Origin: JAEUMD01 sp964559355
GTDB taxonomy: Bacteria; Pseudomonadota; Alphaproteobacteria; Rhizobiales; Hyphomicrobiaceae
Reading direction: 5' to 3'
Length of the DNA: 22,652 nt
NCBI GenBank assembly: GCA_964559355.1
Contig: CAZLHQ010000038.1
Span: 1 to 22,652 of the forward strand
Position 1 is the stretch's first letter, and the number at the start of each line of letters is the position of its first letter. Under the pieces are notes generated by a model. That model ran no database searches. It had not been told where the DNA came from and saw only the letters and a program-made list of their open reading frames with translations. A program made the translations under genes and the position numbers. Below are positions 14,402 through 21,870 of the stretch, one piece after another.

Positions 14402-15688
14402 TCAGCCGAAGATGTCGTCGGTGACGTTGGCAAACCAGCTGTGACCGTAGATCACCTCGCGCTTGCGGAACTCGGCAGTGGCGTCGGGGGGCGCAGTGCC
14501 ACCCGAGCCTTTTACCTGGTCGAGCTTGCCGTCGATGATCTTGTAGACCGCGGCGACGGACACGCCGTAGTCGGGGCCGATCAACGAATAGCAGGTGTTG
14601 GTGTAGGCCGGCGTCGGCGGCGTTGCCCCATTGAGGGCCGAGACGACCGCCGCCGCGCAGACCTTGGCCTGCGAGTTGGCCGAGTAGGCAGACTTCGGCA
14701 TCGGCGGCGCCGCACAGGCGTCACCGATCACGTAGACGCCCTTGTGGAGGGTCGACTCGAAGGTCGCCGGATTGATCGGGCACCAGCCCTTGTCGTTGGC
14801 CAGACCGCTGTCCAATGCGATCTTGCCAGCCGACTGCGGTGGGATGACGTTGATGACGGCACCCTTGTGCGCGCCTTCCAACTCGCCCGCATAGACGGTC
14901 ATCTGGGCGACGTCGATGCGCTTGATGGCGCCTTCCTTGGAGGGCGGCACCCACTCGACCATATCGCCGTAGAGCTGCTTCCATCCAGCCTTGAAGAGAC
15001 CTTCCTTGGCGAACTTCTCCTTGGAGTCGAGGATCAGCACCTTGGACTTGGGCTTCTTCTGCTTGAAGTAGTTGGCAGCAAGGCTCGCCCGCTCGTACGG
15101 CCCAGGCGGACAGCGGAACGGATCGGCCGGCGCTGAGATGATGAACACGCCGCCGTCGGGCATCTCCTCGAGCTGCTTTCTCAAAAGCAGCGTCTGCGGA
15201 CCGGCCTTCCAAGCGTGCGGGATCTTCTCTGTTGCGGCTTCCGAATAGCCACCGACCTTGTCGAAGTTCAGCGTCACGCCCGGCGAGACGATGCAAGCAT
15301 CAAAGCCCAGCGTTTCACCGTTATCGAGTGTCACCTTCTTGCCCGCACCATCGACAGCCTTGGCCGAGGCGTGAACGACCTTGACACCACGCTTGGCCAG
15401 TTTTTCATAGCCGAACTTCAACGTGTTCATGTCACGCAGGCCACCGATGACCTCGTTGCTCATGAAGCACGTATAGGTTTCCTTGTTTGGCTCGATCAGC
15501 GTGACTTCAGCGCTGGCGTCCCACATCTTGACGTATTTGGCGGCTGTCGCGCCACCAACGCCGCCACCGACGACGACGACGCGCTTTGACGCGGCACGCA
15601 CGATAGATGGAAACCCCGAAACGCCAACGACGGCGGTTGCCGAGGTCAGAAGACCGAGCTCAAGGAGCCTCCGACGAGAAATAGTCAT
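14402..15688 (-). CDS. fccB: Flavocytochrome c sulfide dehydrogenase, flavoprotein subunit
   Basis: A 428-residue periplasmic FAD protein that oxidises sulfide to zero-valent sulfur and passes electrons to the heme subunit. The Tat signal SRRRLLELG is at 4-12 with cleavage likely near RAA (31-33). The FAD loop VVVVGGGVGGATAAK follows at once. C74 in YTCFMSNEVIGG matches the cysteine that binds FAD covalently in Allochromatium FccB. The redox disulfide pair is C193 (FRCPPGPYERAS) and C303 (GWCPIN). GDACAAPPMPKSAYSANSQ and the C-terminal FccB domain complete it at usual length. GGGAGGAG precedes ATG 15688. It begins 14 bases after fccA. SoxF is the name for the same protein in Sox clusters. Confidence 0.95.
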   Translation of the reverse strand: MTISRRRLLELGLLTSATAVVGVSGFPSIVRAASKRVVVVGGGVGGATAAKYVKMWDASAEVTLIEPNKETYTCFMSNEVIGGLRDMNTLKFGYEKLAKRGVKVVHASAKAVDGAGKKVTLDNGETLGFDACIVSPGVTLNFDKVGGYSEAATEKIPHAWKAGPQTLLLRKQLEEMPDGGVFIISAPADPFRCPPGPYERASLAANYFKQKKPKSKVLILDSKEKFAKEGLFKAGWKQLYGDMVEWVPPSKEGAIKRIDVAQMTVYAGELEGAHKGAVINVIPPQSAGKIALDSGLANDKGWCPINPATFESTLHKGVYVIGDACAAPPMPKSAYSANSQAKVCAAAVVSALNGATPPTPAYTNTCYSLIGPDYGVSVAAVYKIIDGKLDQVKGSGGTAPPDATAEFRKREVIYGHSWFANVTDDIFG

Positions 15689-15702
15689 GATTTGCTCCTC
15701 CC

Positions 15703-16299
15703 TCACTTCTGGCTTGCGTAGAAATTCATCAAGGCTTCGAGGCCACCGGGGTCCTTTTTCTGGACGTCCTCGACCTGCGCCTTCATCTTCTTTTCCATCT
15801 TGCGCTTGCCGCCCGTGAAATCCTCCATCGCGAACTTCAGATAGGGCAGCCACTGGCCCGCAAGAACATTGGAGCCGTCTTCATCCTTCTTGCCGTTGTC
15901 GGCATGACACTTCTTGCAGAACTCGCCGTGCAGCTTTTTGCCGGCCTTGACCTTCTCCGCATCGACCTGGTTGGGTGCGCGGCCGAACGGCAGCTTGCCG
16001 AAGTAGCCGGCCAGCGCTTTGACCTCTTCCTCGGTATAACCCTTGGCGATGCGGTCCATCACGGTTGCCGGGCGCGAACCGTCTTGAAAGCCCTTCATCG
16101 CGTCGACGAATGTCTGCTCGGCCATTCCCGCAATGGTCGGGCTGGCCGGGCCGCGGCTGGTGCCGCCTGCGCCATGGCAGCCTACGCAAGTTCCCGCAAT
16201 CATGGTTACGGCATCGGGTGGACCGGCATGTGCGCTGGTCCCCAAATACAGCAAACCCGCAGCCGCGAGCGCTGCTCGTGCACCTCGTATCGATCTCAT
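15703..16299 (-). CDS. fccA: Flavocytochrome c sulfide dehydrogenase, diheme cytochrome subunit
   Basis: A 198-residue periplasmic diheme cytochrome c. A Sec signal peptide occupies residues 1-25 (RAALAAAGLLYLGTSAHA). Heme motifs are CVGCH (38-42) and CKKCH (128-132), one in each of two cytochrome c halves; M81 is a likely axial ligand for the first. It accepts electrons from FccB and hands them to a soluble or membrane cytochrome. I chose ATG 16299 because the signal peptide starts there and CGAGGA lies 9-10 bases upstream, although the frame is open farther up. First gene of fccA-fccB. SoxE is an alternative name. Confidence 0.9.
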   Translation of the reverse strand: MRSIRGARAALAAAGLLYLGTSAHAGPPDAVTMIAGTCVGCHGAGGTSRGPASPTIAGMAEQTFVDAMKGFQDGSRPATVMDRIAKGYTEEEVKALAGYFGKLPFGRAPNQVDAEKVKAGKKLHGEFCKKCHADNGKKDEDGSNVLAGQWLPYLKFAMEDFTGGKRKMEKKMKAQVEDVQKKDPGGLEALMNFYASQK

Positions 16300-16747
16300 G
16301 GGATCAATCCTCGCCTGGTTGGTACGTTGTCTCCCCTGTCGGGTCGTGGAGGCCCCCGACAACTGTTCTTTTTGAGAAATGAGCGGGTCGAGCCGCTCAC
16401 CCATCAGATTAAAAGCGTATGCGCAAACATTACGATACGCAAATATTGAGTTCATTCAGCACCCCAATTGAATCTTTTGCTGCTCAGATTCAGATCGGGA
16501 AATTCATGCGACTTTCGTTTAATAGAAAATGCCCAGACAATGTTTGTGTCGCCCAGGCATTTCGAAAAAACCGAAAACCACAGAACCAAACCTTCGCCTT
16601 CCCCTTCATGCTAGCACAAAACTGTTGTATCATGTCATCCGCGCGCAGTCCTGTTCCACCCTGCCCACGGCGCCACTCTCTCGGCATTCACGCCAAGTTG
16701 CAATAGTCATTTCGCATCTGCAGTCAGGAAAAATATCGCCTTCGAAA
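16300..16747 (-). promoter_or_regulatory. fccAB upstream region with half-site cluster
   Basis: A 448-base, locally AT-rich region without a credible gene. A hairpin GAGCGG/CCGCTC is at 16381-16398 in the likely leader. An imperfect direct repeat ATGCGCAAACATT (16419-16431) and ATACGCAAATATT (16435-16447) is offset by 16 bases. Next come ATTCA (16454), TGAAT (16469), ATTCA (16488) and ATTCA (16502). The segment 16488-16503 reads ATTC-N8-AAAT, one base from the ATTC-N8-GAAT form expected for SqrR. Confidence 0.45.
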
Positions 16748-17254
16748 TTACTGCGGCGCAGCATGACGAACTCCGCCAGAAGCAGGTTCCTCGCGCTGCT
16801 TTCGCATCATCTCCGAAAGCATGGACCAGAAGAAGTCGGCTCCGGGATAGCCGACGATCCGGCCTTTCTCCACACCGTCGCGGACCAGCACGAACGTCGG
16901 CGTGTAGACGATTCTACCCAGAGTTTGCGCCTCTTTCGACCAGCGATCGACCATCACCAGCGGGGCCATGCGCCCCTCCTCGCTGAGCGGATAGCCAACC
17001 CCCACGTCACGCTTCCAGCGCAGGCAAAAGCTACAGCCCTCCTCCTCGATCATGACCAGCCGCAAGCCACTAAGGTCGGCCTGGGCAGCCATTGCGCTGC
17101 GGTCGCCACCAGCCGGCATCGCGCACAGCACGAGGCCCAAGATCAGGCATGCCGCCCGCTGCACGCGCCCGATCGCGCGGCGCAGGATAAAGCCAGCACC
17201 AGATCCCAACCCACACCATCGCCCCGCCATTGCATCCGTCTTGCTGCCATACAT
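16748..17254 (-). CDS. soxS: Periplasmic thioredoxin-like protein, SoxS type
   Basis: A 168-residue exported thioredoxin-fold protein. A hydrophobic signal segment lies at about 33-50 (AACLILGLVLCAMPAGG) before the mature part. The redox motif is C74-S-F-C77 in MIEEEGCSFCLRW, and P119 in YTPTFVLV is the cis-proline. The run YPLSEEGRMAPLVMVD and the end GYPGADFFWSML are the hallmark of SoxS, which in Paracoccus keeps the SoxY cysteine reduced and active. The start ATG 17254 has GAGGA 8 bases upstream; an internal ATG at 17230 is possible. It is divergent from soxYZ, which fits a partner role. SoxW is another thioredoxin of Sox clusters but is less similar. Confidence 0.82.
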   Translation of the reverse strand: MYGSKTDAMAGRWCGLGSGAGFILRRAIGRVQRAACLILGLVLCAMPAGGDRSAMAAQADLSGLRLVMIEEEGCSFCLRWKRDVGVGYPLSEEGRMAPLVMVDRWSKEAQTLGRIVYTPTFVLVRDGVEKGRIVGYPGADFFWSMLSEMMRKQREEPASGGVRHAAPQ

Positions 17255-17374
17255 TCGGCCGGTCCTCGACTTATACCGCTGCAAACAACGTGAAGCTGTA
17301 AACGCACAGCTGCCACGCAGAAGTTCACCAAAGTTGGCAAATTCTCGTCTCGCACTACGCGATGAGTGCGTTGC

Positions 17375-17390
17375 ATTCGCCAGCATGAAT
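17375..17390. promoter_or_regulatory. Candidate SqrR-type operator in the soxS/soxY divergent region
   Basis: ATTCGCCAGCATGAAT fits ATTC-N8-GAAT, the form I recall for SqrR targets in Rhodobacter capsulatus. It lies 121 bases upstream of soxS and 175 bases upstream of soxY and could control both. The local SqrR-like repressor (11960-12355) is the expected ligand; this link is inference. The rest of 17255-17564 contains no credible gene. Confidence 0.6.
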
Positions 17391-17564
17391 ATGCTACGAA
17401 TTTTCAATCTCGAAAAGAAGCGTCCAACTCGAAGGCGCATGAGAGTTGCGCGCACGCAAGCAGTTCGCGAGCAAGCCGCAGAAAAAGCCGATGGGGAGGC
17501 ATGCTCGCTGATGAGCAGGCGGCCCTGACAACGAAGCCAATGTTAGGGGGAAGGAGACGCAGGA

Positions 17565-18047
17565 ATGACCCAACGCGTGAAGTTGGAAGTCGTGGACCGT
17601 CGCGACTTCATCGTCGGCGCAAGCGCCGCGACCGTTCTGGCCATGCTGCTCGGCAAAGCCGGCACGGCATCGGCGCAAGACAAGCCGCCGACGTTCGACG
17701 ATGTGATGAAAAAGATCGTCGGCGACAAGAAGCCTGAGGAAGGCAAGATCGCGATTGATCTGCCGGAGATCGCCGAGAACGGCAATACGGTGCCCTACAC
17801 GGTCGGCGTCGAAAGCCCGATGTCGGACAGCGACTATGTGAAGGCAGTGCATGTGCTTGCCTCCGGCAACCCCGGCCCCAACGTCGCCAGCTACTATTTC
17901 ACCCCACTGGCAGGCGAAGCGAAGGTGTCGAGCCGCATGCGGCTTGCCAAAACGCAGGACATCTATGCAGTCGCCGAGCTTTCGAACGGCAAGGTTCTGA
18001 TGAGCAAGCGCACGGTGAAAGTGACCATCGGCGGCTGCGGCGGCTAG
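17565..18047 (+). CDS. soxY: Sulfur carrier protein SoxY
   Basis: A 160-residue periplasmic protein that carries sulfur intermediates covalently on its C-terminal cysteine. The Tat signal is VVDRRDFIVGAS (about 9-20), cleaved near ASA (35-37). The C-terminus is VTIGGCGG, the strictly conserved GGCGG swinging arm with C158. The body (AVHVLASGNPGPNVASYYFTP) is typical. AAGGAGA precedes ATG 17565. soxZ follows after 23 bases. In full Sox systems SoxAX and SoxB load and process the carried sulfur; those genes are not in this window. Confidence 0.96.
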   Translation: MTQRVKLEVVDRRDFIVGASAATVLAMLLGKAGTASAQDKPPTFDDVMKKIVGDKKPEEGKIAIDLPEIAENGNTVPYTVGVESPMSDSDYVKAVHVLASGNPGPNVASYYFTPLAGEAKVSSRMRLAKTQDIYAVAELSNGKVLMSKRTVKVTIGGCGG

Positions 18048-18070
18048 GCGAGAGAGGGAGATAGCGTACC

Positions 18071-18394
18071 ATGGCAACCAAACCCCGCATCAAATTGCCC
18101 GACTCCGCCAAGGCTGGCGAGATCATCGAGGTGAAGACCCTCATCACGCATGTGATGGAGACGGGCTTCCGCAAAGGGCCCGATGGCAACATCGTTCCCC
18201 GCAACATCATCACCGGATTCACGGCGACGTTCGGCGGCAAGGAGGTCTTCAAGGCCGACCTGTCATCAGGCGTTTCCGCCAACCCCTACATCGCTTTCAA
18301 GTTCAAGGTTCCCGGCCCCGGCGATCTCGAGATGACCTGGGTGGGCGACAACAACGAGAAGGTGGTCGAGAAGGTCCCGGTCAAGGTTGGCTGA
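18071..18394 (+). CDS. soxZ: Sulfur carrier partner SoxZ
   Basis: A 107-residue all-beta protein without a signal peptide; it forms a heterodimer with SoxY in the cytoplasm and is exported with it by Tat. The N-terminus KPRIKLPDSAKAGEIIEVKTLITHVMETGFR and the C-terminal PGPGDLEMTWVGDNNE are standard SoxZ blocks. AGGGAGA lies upstream of ATG 18071. Second gene of soxYZ and followed by an intrinsic terminator. Confidence 0.96.
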   Translation: MATKPRIKLPDSAKAGEIIEVKTLITHVMETGFRKGPDGNIVPRNIITGFTATFGGKEVFKADLSSGVSANPYIAFKFKVPGPGDLEMTWVGDNNEKVVEKVPVKVG

Positions 18395-18443
18395 ACGCAT
18401 TTCGCAACCCGCCCGCGCACGCACAATTGCGGCGACGAGCCGG

Positions 18444-18519
18444 TATGACGAAAAGCCCCTATGACGAAAAGCCCCTATGACGAAAAGCCGGTACGACGAA
18501 AAGCCGGTACGCGGAAAAC
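18444..18519. repeat. 16-bp tandem repeat array after soxZ
   Basis: Four full units and one partial: TATGACGAAAAGCCCC twice (18444-18459, 18460-18475), TATGACGAAAAGCCGG (18476-18491), TACGACGAAAAGCCGG (18492-18507), then a decayed TACGCGGAAAAC. It lies in the 3' untranslated region, 50 bases after soxZ and 8 bases before the terminator. No spacers, so not CRISPR. Confidence 0.93.
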
Positions 18520-18526
18520 ATGACAG

Positions 18527-18562
18527 GCGGCTCGCATGCGTAGTGCGGGCCGCTTTTGTTTT
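18527..18562 (+). terminator. Rho-independent terminator of soxYZ
   Basis: GCGGCTCGCA (18527-18536) pairs with TGCGGGCCGC (18544-18553), including one U-G pair, with a 7-base loop, then TTTTGTTTT. It lies in the plus direction after soxZ and the tandem repeats. Confidence 0.85.
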
Positions 18563-18913
18563 GCTGTAGGACCGCCCGCAACGAGACAGGCTGCAAAACG
18601 ACCGCGCCAGCAAGATGTTGGCGTGGATCAGCGCGATAGACAGTACGCCAGCACCTTAGCGGTGAGAGTGACGTCCTGGCGGCTTGCCTATCGGCAGCAT
18701 TCGGTCTAGTACCCGCAATCACGAATGGCTGGCGCGCATCTCGAGCGCACTCGACCCCTGGCCGGCAGCGAGGACGCAGGAGATGCAGGTCGCCTCATCG
18801 GCAATGCCTCGCGACGCCGTCAGCGGTCGATTGCGTTCACCCGCAGGGTCGCAAGTCCCAAGCCCCTGGTTACGTCGCGCGGTGAAGAATCGGGACTTGA
18901 GGAGATACGCACC
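18563..18913. other. Noncoding stretch before the CDGSH gene
   Basis: About 350 bases without a recognisable gene. Short open frames on both strands lack ribosome binding sites and domain signals. The promoter of the CDGSH gene should be here, but no clear -35/-10 pair stands out. Confidence 0.4.
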
Positions 18914-19156
18914 ATGGCAGACGATCCCGTCATCGCGCAGAAGGGGCCATTCCAGGTCGAGCTGACCGCGGGCAAGCCCTATTTCTTCTGCCGCTGCGGC
19001 CGCTCCAAGAAACAGCCGTTCTGCGATGGCGCACATAAGGGTACCGGCCACGAGCCGATGCGCTTCACGGTCGAGAAGACAGCCACCTACAATCTGTGCG
19101 GTTGCAAGACGACCGACGACGAGCCGTTCTGCGACGGGTCTCACAACATCCTGTGA
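18914..19156 (+). CDS. Small protein with two CDGSH iron-sulfur motifs
   Basis: An 80-residue soluble protein. The first cluster motif uses C26, C28, C37 and H41 (CRCGRSKKQPFCDGAH) and the second C62, C64, C73 and H77 (CGCKTTDDEPFCDGSH), so it should bind two 3Cys:1His [2Fe-2S] clusters, like the mitochondrial CISD3 type. Such clusters are redox active and pH sensitive; the cellular role in bacteria is mostly unknown. I chose ATG 18914 since GAGGAG lies 10-11 bases upstream and the family similarity begins there; the frame is open to 18725 without similarity. It sits alone between soxYZ and liv genes, so a link to sulfur metabolism is only suggested. Confidence 0.92.
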   Translation: MADDPVIAQKGPFQVELTAGKPYFFCRCGRSKKQPFCDGAHKGTGHEPMRFTVEKTATYNLCGCKTTDDEPFCDGSHNIL

Positions 19157-19556
19157 TAACGCCGCCAACCGACGGTGGCGCAGGGGTGGCGGGGCGCTTG
19201 CTCGTCGGCCTGCTGGCCGGGCTGCGCAGCACACGCGCAATATGACCGCAACGCGCCGAGGTGGCGCGGCGCACGGGGCCGTTGCGTGCACTGCCCGTGC
19301 GTGTGCACTGAGGTAACGCTCAAGCGACCGCAAGCAAGGTTGCGTAGCGAAGTCCTCGACGCTTGGGGGCAAGAGCGGCTAACGTTCCGGCCGGGTCGAT
19401 TCCGCCGGTGCGCCAGGATTGGCGAGCCCGTGGCCGTGGCGTCACTTGATGGCGAGGCGGTCCATGTGGCCCGGTCGAGCCGTGGTGATGCTTGACGTCA
19501 ATCCATGGCGCGGACGCGACCCCTGACTGCCCGGCCGGGCCGACGCGAGGGGGAGA
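19157..19556. promoter_or_regulatory. livHMG upstream region
   Basis: A GC-rich 400-base region with no gene I trust. The perfect palindrome TTGACGTCAA is at 19492-19501, 55 bases before livH, and uses the same TTGACGT/ACGTCAA words as the fadE palindrome but without the central spacer. The livH ribosome binding site GGGGGAGA lies at 19549-19556. Confidence 0.4.
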
Positions 19557-20471
19557 ATGGATTATTTTCTGCAGCAGATGATCAACGGGCTGACGCTCGG
19601 ATCCATCTACGGCCTCATCGCCATCGGCTACACGATGGTCTACGGTATCATCGGCATGATCAATTTCGCCCATGGCGACGTCTTCATGCTGTCCACCTTC
19701 ATCGGCCTCATCGTTTTCGTGCTGATCTCCTCGCTCTTCGGTGCGCTAGGGCTCGCATTGGCGCTGCTGCTGGTGCTGATCGCGGGCATGGCATTGACGG
19801 CCTTGTGGAGCTTCGTCATCGAGCGTGTCGCATACCGGCCATTGCGAGGCTCGTTCCGGCTGGCGCCCTTGATCTCGGCGATCGGCATGTCGATCTTCCT
19901 CATGAACTTTGTGCAGGTCGTCCAGGGCCCTAACAACCGATCGGTGCCGCCGATGCTGCAGGGGTATATCGAGCTGCCCCTGGGATCGAGTTCGATCACC
20001 ATCGCCTACAAGCAGCTGCTGATCTTCGCCGTCACCGCGGCGCTGCTGGCCGGCTTTTGGTTCATCGTCCAGAAGACGCCGCTCGGCCGCGGCATGCGCG
20101 CCGTCGAGCAGGATCGCAAAATGGCCTCGCTGCTCGGCATCGACGTCGACCGCACAATCTCGCTGACATTCGTGCTGGGCGCCGCACTCGCCGCTGTCGC
20201 CGGCGTCATGTATCTCGTCCAGTACAACGTGGTGAACTTCTCCGATGGCTTTGTGCCGGGCGTGAAAGCGTTCACGGCGGCCGTGCTGGGCGGCATCGGC
20301 TCATTGCCCGGCGCTGTGCTCGGCGGTATCCTCATCGGCCTCATTGAAACCATCTGGTCGGCCTATTTTTCGATCGACTACAAAGATGTCGCCGCCTTCT
20401 CGATCCTCGCCATCACGCTGATCTTCATGCCCTCTGGGCTGCTCGGCCGGCCCGATGTCGAGAAGGTGTGA
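19557..20471 (+). CDS. livH: Branched-chain amino acid ABC transporter permease LivH
   Basis: A 304-residue inner-membrane permease. The N-terminus LQQMINGLTLGSIYGLIAIGYTMVYGIIGMINFAHGDVFM is the LivH signature, followed by hydrophobic helices along the whole length and the EAA-like loop GRGMRAVEQDRKMASLLGIDVDRTI (about 180-205) that docks the ATPase. AVLGGIGSLPGAVLGGILIGLIET is the conserved C-terminal block. livM starts 4 bases later. Substrates may be branched-chain amino acids, or other compounds carried by this large family such as urea or aromatic acids; no periplasmic binding protein gene is in the window to decide. Confidence 0.94.
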   Translation: MDYFLQQMINGLTLGSIYGLIAIGYTMVYGIIGMINFAHGDVFMLSTFIGLIVFVLISSLFGALGLALALLLVLIAGMALTALWSFVIERVAYRPLRGSFRLAPLISAIGMSIFLMNFVQVVQGPNNRSVPPMLQGYIELPLGSSSITIAYKQLLIFAVTAALLAGFWFIVQKTPLGRGMRAVEQDRKMASLLGIDVDRTISLTFVLGAALAAVAGVMYLVQYNVVNFSDGFVPGVKAFTAAVLGGIGSLPGAVLGGILIGLIETIWSAYFSIDYKDVAAFSILAITLIFMPSGLLGRPDVEKV

Positions 20472-20475
20472 GCCG

Positions 20476-21870
20476 ATGGCACGCGGGGGCGCAAGCGAAA
20501 CGGGAACGAGCGCAATAGAAGGCGCACACGTAACCACCTCCGCCGCCCTCATCGACGCACTCAAAGTCGCCGCTCTCGTTATCGGACTTGCCACACCGAT
20601 CGTGCTCATCGAGACGCAGCAGTCGGGCGCCGGCGTCACGCTGGTTTGGCGGTTCGAACTGGTCGCAGCGCTCGCCGCCCTGGCCTTCGGGCTACGCCTC
20701 GCCTACCTCCTCGCCGTCAAGCCTTGGTACATCCGAAGCCGCAGCCAAAGCACAGCCGCCACACACCATATCCTTTCTCCAGCGCAGTCGACTTGGTTGA
20801 AGTTCGCGAGCCTCGCCCTGGTCGTCTTCTATCCCTTCATCGCACTCGCCTTGGCGGGACCGGGCGGCGCCATCAAGTGGATCGACAATTTCGGCATCCA
20901 GCTTTTGATCTACGTGATGCTCGGCTGGGGGCTCAACGTCGTCGTCGGGCTGGCAGGACTGCTCGATCTCGGCTACGTCGCCTTTTATGCCGTCGGCGCT
21001 TATTCCTCGGCGATCCTCGCCAAGACGGTTGGCTTGTCGTTCTGGCTCACCCTGCCGTTGGCTGGCATCTTCGCCGCCCTCTGGGGTATCCTGCTGGGTT
21101 TTCCGGTGCTGCGCCTGCGCGGCGACTATCTCGCCATCGTCACGCTCGCGTTCGGCGAGATCATTCGTCTCGTCCTCATCAACTGGGTCGATTTTACCGG
21201 CGGCTATGCCGGCATCTCGGGCATACCGCGACCAAGTTTCTTCGGCCTGCCTTTCAATGCCACCGATGGCGGCTTTGCAGCCACATTCAACCTCGAGTTC
21301 TCGCCGCTGCACCGTCTGATCTTTCTGTTCTACCTGATCCTGGCGCTGGCACTCGTCACCAACTACGTGACGATAAGACTGCGCCGCCTGCCCATCGGCC
21401 GCGCCTGGGAAGCCTTGCGCGAGGACGAGATCGCCTGCCGATCACTCGGCATTGATACGGTCAAGACCAAGCTCACGGCATTCGCCATCGGCGCCATGTT
21501 CGGCGGCTTTGCCGGATCCTTCTTTGCCGCGCGACAAGGCTTCATCTCTCCGGAAAGCTTTGTGTTCATGGAAAGCGCGGTGATTCTGGCGATCGTCGTG
21601 TTGGGCGGCATGGGCAGCCAGTTGGGCGTGGCCATCGCCGCCATCGTCATGATCGGCGGCACCGAGCTGTTGCGCGAACTCGACTGGATGAAGCAGGTCT
21701 TCGGTGACAGCTTCGACCCGACGAAATATCGCATGCTGCTGTTTGGGCTCGCCATGGTCGTCATGATGCTTTGGAAGCCGCGTGGCCTCATCTCGACGCG
21801 CGAGCCCTCGATTTCGCTTGGTCGGGCCAAGGCCGTCTCGGGTGCCTTCGTCAAGGAAGGGCACGGGTGA
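20476..21870 (+). CDS. livM: Branched-chain amino acid ABC transporter permease LivM
   Basis: A 464-residue permease, the partner of LivH. The first 100 residues carry two additional hydrophobic segments, as in long LivM forms. The core begins near IQLLIYVMLGWGLNVVVGLAGLLDLGYVAFYAVGAY, with the docking loop GRAWEALREDEIACRSLGIDTVKTK and FAGSFFAARQGFISPESF. I chose ATG 20476; AAGG lies about 9 bases upstream, inside the end of livH. The stop shares one base with the livG start. Confidence 0.93.
   Translation: MARGGASETGTSAIEGAHVTTSAALIDALKVAALVIGLATPIVLIETQQSGAGVTLVWRFELVAALAALAFGLRLAYLLAVKPWYIRSRSQSTAATHHILSPAQSTWLKFASLALVVFYPFIALALAGPGGAIKWIDNFGIQLLIYVMLGWGLNVVVGLAGLLDLGYVAFYAVGAYSSAILAKTVGLSFWLTLPLAGIFAALWGILLGFPVLRLRGDYLAIVTLAFGEIIRLVLINWVDFTGGYAGISGIPRPSFFGLPFNATDGGFAATFNLEFSPLHRLIFLFYLILALALVTNYVTIRLRRLPIGRAWEALREDEIACRSLGIDTVKTKLTAFAIGAMFGGFAGSFFAARQGFISPESFVFMESAVILAIVVLGGMGSQLGVAIAAIVMIGGTELLRELDWMKQVFGDSFDPTKYRMLLFGLAMVVMMLWKPRGLISTREPSISLGRAKAVSGAFVKEGHG

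Noticed and set aside
16490..16687. 65-residue minus-strand peptide upstream of fccA
   Set aside because: No good ribosome binding site and no family features; the region looks regulatory.
18444..18519. Possible CRISPR remnant
   Set aside because: The 16-bp units directly abut each other with no spacer sequence.
18850..18880. T-arm-like GGGTCGCAAGTCCC suggesting a tRNA
   Set aside because: No acceptor stem, anticodon arm or matching D-arm can be built around it.
19175..19495. 106-residue plus-strand open frame before livH
   Set aside because: Composition is that of a chance GC-rich frame; no domain and no ribosome binding site.
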